A stretch of 64,000 nt of DNA from CAZICM01 sp964537685 (GCA_964537685.1 CAZICM010000022.1:62001-126000); one strand, 5' to 3'; shown: positions 17,943 to 26,832, counted from the stretch's first letter. Notes: generated from the sequence alone by a model not told the origin. Program-made: numbers and translations.

Positions 17943-18389
17943 TCACCGATGCGGGGCTGGTCCTTCGCCCCGTTGCATGCTCTGGGCCTTGTTCCGGACA
18001 AATCGAGCCAGCTCTACAAAAGGCACGTTCACCGGGCACTCTTTTTGGGCCAGCACCGGGTCGGGCACATGCGAAAGCGCTATGGCCGCCGCGTCAAAGT
18101 CAGGCATGTTCCGGGTGGACGCCAAAACCACCGTCATCAATCCTGGATAAGCGCCCTGGGACTTCGCCATGCGCTCGGCTTCGCCCATATCGCAGCGTCC
18201 ACAGGCAATGCACCGCGAAAAACGGCTGAGCTGCTCGCGTTCGTCGGGCTCCACCGAAGGAAGCCTGTCCGCATCGTAATTTTCATGAAAGAGCGCAAGC
18301 CCCGCCTTCCTTTTTCCAAACAGGCGTACCAGCGTCACTTTAATGAGCGAACGCGCCAAGACAAATAGCGCCAAGACCCGAGCTGCCAC
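17943..18389 (-). CDS. Membrane-associated 4Fe-4S ferredoxin-like protein
   Basis: The 148-residue product starts at GTG with GAGGGAG just before it. A hydrophobic, basic N-terminus (about residues 3-24) may attach it to the membrane. CIACGRC followed much later by ECPVNVPF gives the CxxCxxC...CP spacing of one 4Fe-4S cluster, here with a long insert between the third and fourth Cys. This is similar to the iron-sulphur subunits of heterodisulphide-reductase and fumarate-reductase type, but only one cluster is present. Its redox partner is not in the window. Its stop is 2 bases from the start of the RlpA gene, indicating one transcript. Confidence 0.75.
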   Translation of the reverse strand: MAARVLALFVLARSLIKVTLVRLFGKRKAGLALFHENYDADRLPSVEPDEREQLSRFSRCIACGRCDMGEAERMAKSQGAYPGLMTVVLASTRNMPDFDAAAIALSHVPDPVLAQKECPVNVPFVELARFVRNKAQSMQRGEGPAPHR

Positions 18390-18722
18390 CAGCTCCCTCT
18401 ATCCCGATTTCATCCAGAGCGCGAGAGGTTCTATGTGGCCACCTAGCATCAGCGCACAATCGCGTTCACAAAACGGGGAAAGGTTTTGGTTTTGGCTTCG
18501 TACATAGGGAATCGTTTAAGGGCCTTTGGCCAATTTCAGGCCGCTGGGCCGATTCCCCTATGACAAGAGCGCCCTACCCGCTCCCAACGGAATTCTATCT
18601 TCGCCGATGGAGAACACGGGTTTCGCCGCCGGATTCTTTTGTTCAGCCCAGCGCTGCACGGGTTTGGCAAAGGGGCGCCGGACGTTTAGGAATTGGCACA
18701 CATGCTGCTTTGCATATCCAGC
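18390..18722. other. Intergenic region upstream of the sigma factor
   Basis: This 333-base stretch separates the divergent ferredoxin-like gene from the sigma factor. Its main feature is the inverted-repeat element at 18503-18562. Small frames in it have no ribosome site, and I find no convincing sigma-70 promoter. Confidence 0.6.
18503..18562. repeat. 60-bp inverted-repeat element
   Basis: CATAGGGAATCG at 18503-18514 pairs with CGATTCCCCTATG at 18550-18562 over 12 base pairs with one bulged C. Between them are GGCC pairs (18521-18531 and 18539-18550) that can form smaller hairpins. It lies about 160 bases before the sigma-factor start. It could be a structured leader, a terminator-like element or a small repeat; no direct target duplication is visible. 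Confidence 0.6.
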
Positions 18723-19361
18723 ATGAAGAGCCAATCGATATCCCAGCACACCGGCAGCCGTAAGACCGCCGAGTATCTTTCTCTTTCAGACGAACAAGCG
18801 TTGCTGCAAGGCATGCTCGCCGGCGAGGCGCAGGCGTGGCGTATGTTTCATCAGCGTTTCCGCGGGCTCATCTGGCGCTGCATTACCAAAATGCTCGGGC
18901 GCCATGCCAACGAAGAAGATGTGCGCGAGGTGTATGCGACGCTGATGGTGCAGCTTTTGTCGAACGACATGCATAAACTGCGCAGTTTCGATCCGGAGCG
19001 GGGCAACCGTTTAAGCTCGTGGCTTGGGCTTTTGGCAACGCATTGCGCCTGTGACTATGCGCGCGGGCAGCGCCGCTACGATCAGCAGGCACCTCTCGGC
19101 GAGGACGATTGGATGGAGAGTGATGTGCCTTCGCCTTACGAGGTGGTGGTGCACAAAGAGCGGATGCTGCAGCTTTCGAGTGCGCTTTCGGCGCTGACCG
19201 AAAAAGACAGGGAATTTGTGACGCTGTATTTCGGCGAGGATCTTCCGGCCGAGCAGGTGGCGCAGCGCATGCAAATCAGCCTGAATACGGTGTATTCGAA
19301 GCGCAGTAAGATTCAGGCGCGGCTATGCGAGATGATGAGCGAGGGGAAGCTCGCAGCCTAG
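18723..19361 (+). CDS. RNA polymerase sigma-70 family factor (ECF-like)
   Basis: The ATG at 18723 gives 212 residues; in-frame upstream codons exist at 18693. Residues about 35-100 form region 2 (FHQRFRGLIWRCITKML, then NEEDVREVYATLMVQLL and RGNRLSSWLGLLA), and residues about 145-205 form region 4 with the helix-turn-helix LPAEQVAQRMQISLNTVYSK. Regions 1.1 and 3 are absent, as in ECF sigma factors. No anti-sigma gene is adjacent: the following gene is a lipoprotein. It would direct RNA polymerase to a small set of promoters that cannot be identified here. The upstream inverted-repeat element may belong to its leader. Confidence 0.88.
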   Translation: MKSQSISQHTGSRKTAEYLSLSDEQALLQGMLAGEAQAWRMFHQRFRGLIWRCITKMLGRHANEEDVREVYATLMVQLLSNDMHKLRSFDPERGNRLSSWLGLLATHCACDYARGQRRYDQQAPLGEDDWMESDVPSPYEVVVHKERMLQLSSALSALTEKDREFVTLYFGEDLPAEQVAQRMQISLNTVYSKRSKIQARLCEMMSEGKLAA

Positions 19362-19398
19362 GGATGAGCATGATATTGGGTTGGCTTGGAGATAGCCC

Positions 19399-20250
19399 AT
19401 GCCGTTTAAAGCCAATCCAAGCCGGATTCATTTATTTCGCGGGATCATCTTGGGGCTTTGCGCGCTGGCGGGCGCGGGCTGCAGCGGAACGGGCGATGGG
19501 GGCGGAGGCGATATGCCTTCGGAACCCAATAAAAATCCCTACGGCAACTGCGATCGCATCACCGATATCAACAAAGAAGCGGTGTGGCTGAATCCGGCCG
19601 ATGAAAACAGCGAACAGTGCAAACAGCCGCCCGATCATTATGTGTGCGTTTCGGGCGTAACCGTTGTCGCCATCGATAAATACGATGAAACGGGCGATGG
19701 AGCCTCGGGCAATTACTATGTGCAAGATTCGCTGGAGATGCCCGTTCCCTATTCGGGGATGACACTGTACGCGCCTTCGTTTAGCCCTCCCGATCTTAGG
19801 CTGGGTCCGGGCGATGTGGTCGATGTGGCGGGGACCTTTACCGAATTTCTTGGGCCGTCCGGCGGCGGTTTTGGCGAATGCAAGACGCTTCCCGAAATCG
19901 GCGGGGCGGTCAGTCTGCGCTTTGAAGGCGGCTTGGCCACACCGACGGTGATTCCGCTTTCGGATCTGTACACCTATGCGAGCGCCCGCAAATACATCGG
20001 CATGCTCGTGCGCGTGGAAAACGTTGTGATCGCCGATAAACCGAGCTCCAGCGGAGGGCGCTACACGGCCATTCTCAAGGTCGATCAAGCCATTCCGGCG
20101 GCCGATGTGCCAAGGATTTCAAACGAATTGTTTGCGCTGCAGGATATGGGTATCGATGAAGGCCATACGTTCAAGTCCATTACCGGTGTGCTGACGTATT
20201 TTTACGGGTTTAAGATTGCACCGCGAAACGCTGCCGATCTCGTGCCCTGA
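19399..20250 (+). CDS. OB-fold-like lipoprotein
   Basis: The 283-residue product has a signal peptide and the lipobox LAGAGC followed by a Gly-rich spacer. The rest is beta-rich: VCVSGVTVVAIDKYDET and NYYVQDSLEMPVPYSGMTLY, GDVVDVAGTFTEF, IGMLVRVENVVIAD and the closing SITGVLTYFYGFKIAPRNAA. Two such strands-plus-loop blocks resemble the paired OB-fold domains that precede extracellular nucleases (YhcR/ExeM type), but no nuclease domain is attached. The stop overlaps the next ATG by one base (TGATG), so translation of the M16-like protein is coupled to it. The two may form a complex at the outer membrane. Confidence 0.7.
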   Translation: MPFKANPSRIHLFRGIILGLCALAGAGCSGTGDGGGGDMPSEPNKNPYGNCDRITDINKEAVWLNPADENSEQCKQPPDHYVCVSGVTVVAIDKYDETGDGASGNYYVQDSLEMPVPYSGMTLYAPSFSPPDLRLGPGDVVDVAGTFTEFLGPSGGGFGECKTLPEIGGAVSLRFEGGLATPTVIPLSDLYTYASARKYIGMLVRVENVVIADKPSSSGGRYTAILKVDQAIPAADVPRISNELFALQDMGIDEGHTFKSITGVLTYFYGFKIAPRNAADLVP

Positions 20251-22709
20251 TGCGCTTCGTTGCTTCGATAGGTAGGCCGCTGACGGCTGTGTTGCTGGGT
20301 GTTCTGGGCTGCGGTGCCACGGCGCCGTCCACAGGGGGCCAGCCCCTTCTTCCGCCTCCTCAAGGTGCCTTTGGACCTCAGGCCGAAACGCCTATCGGGC
20401 ATATCGAAATTCGCAAACATCCTCAGAAGCCGACGCTGGCGCTGGTCACGCGCGAGGGCGATCCGATGCCGGCGCTGTCGGCTACTTTCGCGGTGAATAC
20501 GCCTCAATCGGTAACGGCGGCGCTGTCGGCGGTGGTGGAAGTGCGGTTGAAGGCGGCCGGTTTGGATGTCGATACGCATGTCGATCGGGCTTCGTTCCGG
20601 GTGCGTATGCTGGTGCCCAGCCGGGAGCGCCATGCCCTATTTTTCTCGGCGCTGCTCGATGCGCTCGTCCGTCCTATTGTGCCTTCGAGCGCTGAAACGG
20701 TGCTGGCGGCCGAGAGGGCCGATGCGTTAAAGCGCAATGCGCTGGACGATCGCTCACTCGCGGAAGTGGCGGAGTGCGCGCTTGAGTTGGGCGCCGTGCC
20801 GGGCGAGGTGTTTATCGATCCCCGTTCGGCGGCGGGCGCGGCTGAATTGGAGGCGTACAGGGCGAGTGCCTTGCATCTGGGGAGGATGGCCATCGGTGCT
20901 GTTGGGCCGAATGAATTTTGTCTGCAAACGGCGGCTTTGCTCGAAGGGATGGGGCAATGGCCAAACGGCCCCGCGGCGCCGGCCACTTGGCCGCAGGCCA
21001 ATACGAATTCGGTCTATCGGACGGCGGAGCTGGGGCGCGGACAGGCTCGTTTGATTAGCTCGGTGCGGGTGGGCAATCCTCTGTCGGCGGCGGCGGCGGC
21101 GGAACGTTTGGGCGCGGCGGATTCGCCGCTTTCGGCCAGGCTTTCGGCGCTGGGCGATCCATTCCGGATTGCGGAAGTGAGCGGGATTGCCCGGACCCAC
21201 GGCGGTTGTGTGAAGGTGGTGCTGGAGAGCGATGGTGCGGCGCCCGCAACGATGGACAAGAATGCGGCTGCGGCTGCGGCGCTTTTGTATCAAGAGCTTC
21301 AGCAAGAGCTATCGGAGCCGGGCGATCAGCATGTAGCGGCGCGGCAAATTCTAAAAGCGGCCGATCCTCGGGAATGTGCGGCGCGGGCATCGTGGTGGGC
21401 GCTTTCGGGTTCGGTCGCTGCGGTGGCCGATCGCTACACGACGGTATTGGCGCTGCCTGTGGGCGATGCAGGTACATCGGGGTCTTCGTTTTCAGGCGAT
21501 TTGGAGCGGCTGCTAACATCTTCGCGTTCGGCTGTGCCCGAAGCGCGGCAGCGGGTGGAGCGGGGTCAGGGCGAGCTATGGGTGCTGCTCGCGGGCCTGT
21601 GCGGCGCGGATGAAGAAGGCAGTCATGATGCGGGTCTGACAGCGCTGGCCACGCTATCGGTGACCCAGGCGAGAAGAGCCGGAAGCGATGTGACGCTGGA
21701 GCCTTGGATAACGGCGGATGGGATAGGCATCCTCGCTCATGCGCCATTTCGCGATGAAACAGAAAGCAAACGCGCGCTTGCAATTCGGGTGGCCAATGCG
21801 GCGGCGCGCACACTGCTTGGGACGCCTCTGTCGTCGGAAGCGCTTTCGTCGGCGCGGGCTTCGCAGCTCGGATTTTTAGAACAAAGCACGGGGCATCATG
21901 GAATCGCCTTTGAATCGCTGCTGGGCGCGCTCTCGCCCGATCGGCCATCGGCGCTTTTGCCCTTTGGTTTATGGAACCGCGTAGCTCAGAGCAGCATGGA
22001 TTTGGTCGCGCTTCGTTTTCAGGCATTTGCCGCGGAGCCGCTGCGCATTGCGGTGCTGGCCAACGCCGATGCCGAACAAGCTCAGATCGCGGTGCAAGCG
22101 GCCCAGCGCTGGATGGCTCCTTCGCGGGATATTCGGATGTGCAAGCCGCCTCTTTTATCGAGCGCAAAGCCTGGGCGTATCGATCTGCGGCTGCCTAAAG
22201 AAGCGGTATTGGGACAAGCCTTGCTGGGCGCGCCGATGCCGGCGGCTGGAAAGCCCGGTTACGATCTCGCGTATTTTACGGCGCTGGCGCTGGATGGGCG
22301 GGGCGGTTTGCTCGAAACGGCGCTTGGGGCCTCGCGTTTTGCGGCGCATGCGACGGCGCGAATGGTGGGAGGCGCGGAAAACGCGGCCCTGGTGATCGAC
22401 GTGCGGGCTCCTTCGGATTCGCTGAGCGAAGCTATCGATCAAGTAAAGGCATTGTTGAAGGAGCTGGCTCAAAACGGGCTTTCCGCGCAGGCGATGGCGA
22501 GGGCGGCGGCGCTTTCCGCCGAGGCTTCGCTCAAGGCCCGCTCGGAGCCGCGGCTTCGTATCGCGGAACTGTGGACGGGCAGGAGCACTGTTCCTGAAAG
22601 CCTGGCCCAAGCAGCGCCGCCTCAGCCGATGTTGAAAGAGTTTTTGGGGCGGGTTTTGCGGGAGGAGTCGTTGGTGGTGGTGGACGCCAGACCGACGACG
22701 GGTCCTTAA
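20250..22709 (+). CDS. M16 (insulinase-like) peptidase homologue, apparently inactive lipoprotein
   Basis: The 819-residue product carries a signal peptide with lipobox-like LGC. Its alternating alpha/beta plan with two halves, including 'HIEIRKHPQKPTLALVTRE' near residue 50 and a late segment ALDGRGGLLETALGAS, fits a two-lobed M16 zinc peptidase chain. The HxxEH zinc motif expected about 40-60 residues into the first lobe is absent, and no inverted HxxEH was found elsewhere. It is therefore probably a non-catalytic partner, like the inactive subunits known in M16 pairs. No active M16 partner lies in the window. It is translationally coupled to the OB-fold lipoprotein before it. Confidence 0.7.
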   Translation: MRFVASIGRPLTAVLLGVLGCGATAPSTGGQPLLPPPQGAFGPQAETPIGHIEIRKHPQKPTLALVTREGDPMPALSATFAVNTPQSVTAALSAVVEVRLKAAGLDVDTHVDRASFRVRMLVPSRERHALFFSALLDALVRPIVPSSAETVLAAERADALKRNALDDRSLAEVAECALELGAVPGEVFIDPRSAAGAAELEAYRASALHLGRMAIGAVGPNEFCLQTAALLEGMGQWPNGPAAPATWPQANTNSVYRTAELGRGQARLISSVRVGNPLSAAAAAERLGAADSPLSARLSALGDPFRIAEVSGIARTHGGCVKVVLESDGAAPATMDKNAAAAAALLYQELQQELSEPGDQHVAARQILKAADPRECAARASWWALSGSVAAVADRYTTVLALPVGDAGTSGSSFSGDLERLLTSSRSAVPEARQRVERGQGELWVLLAGLCGADEEGSHDAGLTALATLSVTQARRAGSDVTLEPWITADGIGILAHAPFRDETESKRALAIRVANAAARTLLGTPLSSEALSSARASQLGFLEQSTGHHGIAFESLLGALSPDRPSALLPFGLWNRVAQSSMDLVALRFQAFAAEPLRIAVLANADAEQAQIAVQAAQRWMAPSRDIRMCKPPLLSSAKPGRIDLRLPKEAVLGQALLGAPMPAAGKPGYDLAYFTALALDGRGGLLETALGASRFAAHATARMVGGAENAALVIDVRAPSDSLSEAIDQVKALLKELAQNGLSAQAMARAAALSAEASLKARSEPRLRIAELWTGRSTVPESLAQAAPPQPMLKEFLGRVLREESLVVVDARPTTGP

Positions 22710-22788
22710 AATCGAGGCCGGGACACCCAAAGCCTGAATGTTCAAATCAAATACTTAAGATTCCGATAACTCGCTATGCTGCGCGCGC

Positions 22789-25065
22789 TTGGAGATCGCG
22801 TCACTTTGCCCATTCACCGTAGGCACCGTTCTGTGGCAAGGCCACGGCGGCGGATGGACGCTCACCACATGTGTAAAGGGAACCTTTAAGCTCTTACAGG
22901 GGCGCGAGGCCGCGATAGCCGAACAGCAGGAGGCCATCACCGGCGATCGTTATTTCACGGGACCCACATCGAGCTTGTACGCGCCAAGCGATATCGTTCC
23001 GTACAAGCCAAAAACGGATGTCGTGGTCGTGGGGCACGCTTATGCGCCGGGCGGATCGCCCATGGAAGCCTTGGTGGCCCGTTTTACGATCGGTGATTTA
23101 AGCAAATCCATTGGAATTGTAGGCGATCGGGTATGGACCGAAGGCCCTTATGGGTTGGAGCCCAGTCCACCTTCACCGTTTACGCGAATGCCACTCCGCT
23201 ACGAGCGGGCGGCGAGAGGCATTGGCAATCCCATTGGCGTCGACCTGGCAACGCCTCCCATGGCAGGCGCCCGGGCGCTTCCCAATTTAGAGCCCGCCGA
23301 TGATGAAAACGCTGGGGATATCACGATTGGATGCGGGCCTATTCCCTCGAATTGGACACCCCGCCGTTCGCTATTGACAGCGATGGAGCTTTCGTGGGTG
23401 GCCGAGGGCTGCCGAACGCCTGTTCCAGAAAGCTTTAATTTTGGTTTTTACAATTCGGCGCCGGCCGATCAGCAGATTTCGATGCTGAGACAGGGCGCGA
23501 AAATCGTGCTCGAGAATCTGCATCCGGAGTTTCCGCGGCTGGAAACCCGGCTTCCGCATATTCGTCCCAAAGCATTTTTAATCGATAGAACGACACAGCG
23601 GGGAAGCGAGATTGCGCTGCGCTGCGACACGGTATGGCTGGATACCGATAGGGCTTTGGCGGTGTTGATTTGGCGAGGTCTAACCGATGTGCCTTCGGAG
23701 GATTTAAGGGCGCTTGGAACGCTTGCGGTCGCGGCCGAAATGAAGGGGCAAGACCTGCGTTTTAAGCATATTGAGAGGCTGCTCCGGGAAGAGGGATTTT
23801 CATCGGCCGAAACCGAAAGCTTTACGATGAGCGATGCGAGTCCGCTCAATCATCGCTACGACGGCTTTATCCCTCCCGAATTGGCAGGCAGTCCGGCCGA
23901 GCAGGCGATGTCTCAAGCTCTGCGGAAAACGGCGAATCTCAGCATGCACGAGGGGGCGGCCGCGCTTCCAGGCGTGGTTATCCACGATACAGGGCGCGGG
24001 TCGAGCGCACCTCCGCCCCCGCCGATTTCCCAGATTCCGCCTACGCTTCCATCGGGGCCTTGGGTACCCAGCCCGGGTGCGGAGGATGCCGAGGAAGATG
24101 GGCAAAACGCGGAGACCGTAACCAAGAAACTGAGCGTGAAGGGCGTTCGATCCAGCGTGGGTCCGCTGCGCGCATCGGCGCCCGAGCTTCAAAAAACGGC
24201 GCGCGATGAAGGCGATGAGCCTTCCGCCGAAACCGTGACGCAAAAGCTCGATGTCAAAAAGGCGCGCGCTTCGATGGCCTCGCTGCCTTCTATCGCTTCA
24301 GCGCATACACCGCGGCCGGCCGATGAGACATCCAATGTGCCTACATCGGAATCGCCGACACTTCCTCGTCATGCCCAGCCAGGCGAACCCGCCGCCGCGC
24401 CAAAACCTTTACCCGCTGCCGCCGCCAAGGCTGTACGTCCCGCGGCTCCCGCAGCTCCAAAACCGGCCGCTCCCGCAGCTCCAAAACCGGCAGCTCCGGC
24501 TGCTCCAAGAGCCCCGGCCCCTGCGGCTCCAAAACCGGCCGCTCCCGCAGCTCCAAAACCTGCGGCTCCCGCGGCTCCAAGAGCTCCTTTGCCGGCTGCA
24601 CCTTCACCTCGAGCATCCGCAGCACCTTCCCCTGCGGCCGCGCCAAAAATTGCACCCAGCGCACCCCAGGCGCCCGCGGCCCCTCGCTCTCCATCGCCCG
24701 CCCCACGGCCGGCGATAACAGCGCCTCCCGCCGAACCAGCCCGGCATTCCACGCCGCCCCGGCCGGCGCTCGTAACACCGGTTCCGCCCTCCCCATCGCC
24801 TTCTTCGCCAAGCCAATTACCGCCCAAACCGGCCATGGTCGCGGCGCCCCATCAGCAAACCACCATGCGCCTGCTCAGCCTTCAGGACTATGCCCGGGTT
24901 GAGGCTGGACTCGAGCGCGGCGATATCGGCGCCGTACTTTCAAAATTCAAACTCGATCCAGAAGGGCTCGACGCCAATCGAGCCCACTGGAAAGATCAAA
25001 TTCGTTCGAGCCACGCGCTTTCGCTTTTATTTGAGGAGGCGCTTGAAGCGGCGCGCTGGGAATAA
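22789..25065 (+). CDS. DUF2169 domain protein with long Ala/Pro tail
   Basis: The first in-frame start after a TAA at 22756 is TTG 22789, so the exact N-terminus is uncertain. Residues about 1-330 match the DUF2169 family: VLWQGHGGGWTLTTCVKGTF, DVVVVGHAYAPGG, RVWTEGPYG and the late FNFGFYNSAPADQQ block. DUF2169 proteins are often found beside type VI secretion or VgrG genes and are thought to help load effectors. None of those genes is present here. After about residue 400 the protein becomes low-complexity, with repeated PAAPKPAAPAAP units over more than 150 residues, and ends in a helical domain with LQDYARVEAGLERGDIGAVL. Cytoplasmic; function unknown. Confidence 0.8.
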   Translation: MEIASLCPFTVGTVLWQGHGGGWTLTTCVKGTFKLLQGREAAIAEQQEAITGDRYFTGPTSSLYAPSDIVPYKPKTDVVVVGHAYAPGGSPMEALVARFTIGDLSKSIGIVGDRVWTEGPYGLEPSPPSPFTRMPLRYERAARGIGNPIGVDLATPPMAGARALPNLEPADDENAGDITIGCGPIPSNWTPRRSLLTAMELSWVAEGCRTPVPESFNFGFYNSAPADQQISMLRQGAKIVLENLHPEFPRLETRLPHIRPKAFLIDRTTQRGSEIALRCDTVWLDTDRALAVLIWRGLTDVPSEDLRALGTLAVAAEMKGQDLRFKHIERLLREEGFSSAETESFTMSDASPLNHRYDGFIPPELAGSPAEQAMSQALRKTANLSMHEGAAALPGVVIHDTGRGSSAPPPPPISQIPPTLPSGPWVPSPGAEDAEEDGQNAETVTKKLSVKGVRSSVGPLRASAPELQKTARDEGDEPSAETVTQKLDVKKARASMASLPSIASAHTPRPADETSNVPTSESPTLPRHAQPGEPAAAPKPLPAAAAKAVRPAAPAAPKPAAPAAPKPAAPAAPRAPAPAAPKPAAPAAPKPAAPAAPRAPLPAAPSPRASAAPSPAAAPKIAPSAPQAPAAPRSPSPAPRPAITAPPAEPARHSTPPRPALVTPVPPSPSPSSPSQLPPKPAMVAAPHQQTTMRLLSLQDYARVEAGLERGDIGAVLSKFKLDPEGLDANRAHWKDQIRSSHALSLLFEEALEAARWE

Positions 25066-25088
25066 AGGCTTTTTCCTTTCCTTCGCTG

Positions 25089-25820
25089 CTACTCGGCATC
25101 GTCAAAAGAACAGGATTCACCATCCGAGTCCATCTCATCGAGATCGTCCTCGTCCTCATCCTCATTGTCTTCATCGCGCTCGTCTTCATCTTCATCGCTG
25201 GCAATCACGGGAAGGCGCCGCTTGCCCACCGGACCTTCATCGACGTAATCGCGAAGCGCCATCATGTCGTCCAGCGCATGAAGCTTGGCCAGCGCCTTCA
25301 CTTCCACCTGGCGAATGCGCTCGCGCGTTAAATTCATAATCGCGCCCACATCTTCAAGCGTCGTTCCACCCCGATCCGCCACATCCAGCGCGCAGCTTTC
25401 ATTCATTTCCCACGCCTCGAGATCGGGGAAATTCAGCTTGATGGCGCCTGTGCGGGCCGACACATCCAAAAACAGATGATGCTTGCACGACACATAAGGA
25501 CAGGGCCTAGGACCATCGGCACATTCGGCCCGGGTGCGCGGCTTTTGATACTGGGTATCGGGATACAGCATCCGGCCGATTTCAAGCTCGCGCTTGGTCA
25601 TGCGCTTGATGCTGATCGTGCGCGCCCGCACTTCGCGCTTGCGCCGGGAACGCCTCTGTTCGCGGGTAATCGCCGTCGCGGCCGTGACAGGCGCAGCCTT
25701 CCGGGCCAAGGCGCCTTCAATCATCGCGCCATCTCCCTCTGAATCGCCGTCATCACGCTGCGTCTTGCTCATGGTGTCACGTCCACCAGCCAATTTCTTG
25801 AGATTGCCGCTCGTTGCCAT
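25089..25820 (-). CDS. Sigma-region-4-like DNA-binding protein with acidic tail
   Basis: This 243-residue protein starts at ATG 25820; GGAGG lies about 13 bases upstream, and ATG 25772 is an alternative. The N-terminal third is basic and disordered. A Cys/His block, CADGPRPCPYVSCKHH at about 101-116, may bind zinc. It is followed by a sigma-region-4-type helix-turn-helix (TTLEDVGAIMNLTRERIRQV), nearly the same as in primary sigma factors. There is no region 2, so it cannot replace a sigma factor but may bind -35-like DNA. The last 35 residues are almost all Asp/Glu. The gene is convergent with the DUF2169 gene. Confidence 0.8.
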   Translation of the reverse strand: MATSGNLKKLAGGRDTMSKTQRDDGDSEGDGAMIEGALARKAAPVTAATAITREQRRSRRKREVRARTISIKRMTKRELEIGRMLYPDTQYQKPRTRAECADGPRPCPYVSCKHHLFLDVSARTGAIKLNFPDLEAWEMNESCALDVADRGGTTLEDVGAIMNLTRERIRQVEVKALAKLHALDDMMALRDYVDEGPVGKRRLPVIASDEDEDERDEDNEDEDEDDLDEMDSDGESCSFDDAE

Positions 25821-26037
25821 CGTAAATGCGCCGCCTCCAAAAATGTCTTACCGAGCACGCACGATTCCCGTGACGCTCGAATCCCGTTCGAGCGCCCAAG
25901 GGATCGTTTACTTCCACCGAAAATCGGCGTCCCTCCCCAACACTCCGCAGCGCGGGCAAGATCAACCCGTCCGTGCTGCGTCTACATCCCGTAGCAATCC
26001 CCAAAACGTCTTGTTTTACGCCGTAACGCCTACTTCG
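25821..26037. other. Intergenic region without recognised features
   Basis: A 217-base gap between two minus-strand genes. It contains the ribosome site for the sigma-like gene but no promoter, hairpin or frame that I can defend. Confidence 0.5.
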
Positions 26038-26598
26038 CTACTGCCCCACGGCGTGTTTAGAAAGCCTCGCCTGAACCATCAGGCGTTCTTCAATCATCGA
26101 GATTTTGGCCACCAAATCCTTGGCCAAAGATTCCGCGTTTGCGAGTTCGTTCGCAATTGCGCGCCCAGCGGGCTCGTTTTTACGCGGACCCGATGCATCC
26201 CGCAGCGTGTCGAAGATCTTGTCCAGGGTTCGTTCCAATTCTTCGATATCGCCTCGAACGAACAGAAACTCCCGCTGAATCTCTTCGATCGTGTAGTCCT
26301 GGGCCATCATTTCCTTAATGCGCTGGATCTGACGGACCACACTCGCAGGGTACATGCCCTGAGAGCCCTGGTGCTTGCCCTTGCGCCCTACCCGGACGCT
26401 TCTGGGCAAGAGCCCAAGCTGCACATATTTCCGCAACGTCGCCTCGCTGAATTTGACGCCGTGGGCCGCGAAGATATCGAGGATCTCTGCGGAGCTGAGA
26501 CCGGACTCGTGCTCGCGTTCAATCTTGTCCAGCACGTTTTCCGGAATTCTCTGCAAGGTACCCTCCGATGCCGTTGGCTTCGCTCCGCTGTTTTGCAC
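26038..26598 (-). CDS. MerR-family transcriptional regulator
   Basis: I prefer GTG at 26598 as start (186 residues), because a good promoter lies at 26634-26663 and would exclude the upstream TTG at 26688. Residues about 20-85 hold the MerR-type winged helix: GLSSAEILDIFAAHGVKFSE, ATLRKYVQLGLLP and YPASVVRQIQRIKEMM. A long helix (IEELERTLDKIFDTL) follows for dimerisation, and the C-terminus is helical without the Cys residues used by metal-sensing members. The ligand is therefore unknown. It is divergent from the hydrolase-transporter operon and could regulate it, since the shared intergenic DNA carries several dyads. Confidence 0.82.
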   Translation of the reverse strand: MQNSGAKPTASEGTLQRIPENVLDKIEREHESGLSSAEILDIFAAHGVKFSEATLRKYVQLGLLPRSVRVGRKGKHQGSQGMYPASVVRQIQRIKEMMAQDYTIEEIQREFLFVRGDIEELERTLDKIFDTLRDASGPRKNEPAGRAIANELANAESLAKDLVAKISMIEERLMVQARLSKHAVGQ

Positions 26599-26633
26599 TG
26601 CTGTCTGCGGCGCGCTCCCAACTGACGCTCGCG

Positions 26634-26663
26634 AATGTATTCCACTGAATAGATTACAGTCAA
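26634..26663 (-). promoter_or_regulatory. Sigma-70-type promoter for the MerR gene
   Basis: On the minus strand TTGACT at 26663-26658 and TACATT at 26639-26634 are separated by 18 bases. Transcription would begin near 26627, about 30 bases before GTG 26598. Confidence 0.6.
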
Positions 26664-26695
26664 TACAACGCTTAAAGATTATTAGCAAAAGATCG

Positions 26696-26748
26696 GGCCG
26701 ATCGGCCTACAAAGGACATCGAGAAAATACATAGGACATATTTTGTCC
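26696..26748. promoter_or_regulatory. Cluster of palindromes between the MerR gene and the hydrolase operon
   Basis: GGCCGATCGGCC at 26696-26707 is a perfect 12-bp palindrome. AGGACAT occurs at 26713-26719 and again at 26733-26739, exactly 20 bases (two helical turns) apart, and the second copy begins the dyad GGACATATTTTGTCC at 26734-26748. These are candidate operator sites for the MerR protein or another regulator. Confidence 0.45.
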
Positions 26749-26832
26749 GCCACAGGCATGGTGCATGAAGATTATGCTTGACGCGATCGAAACATCGTCG
26801 GGTGTGGCCTTCGGCTGTTAGGCTGCACGGCC

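Noticed and set aside
21055..22167. 370-residue minus-strand frame
   Set aside because: It is opposite the M16-like gene, without start site or family pattern; high GC gives long shadow frames.
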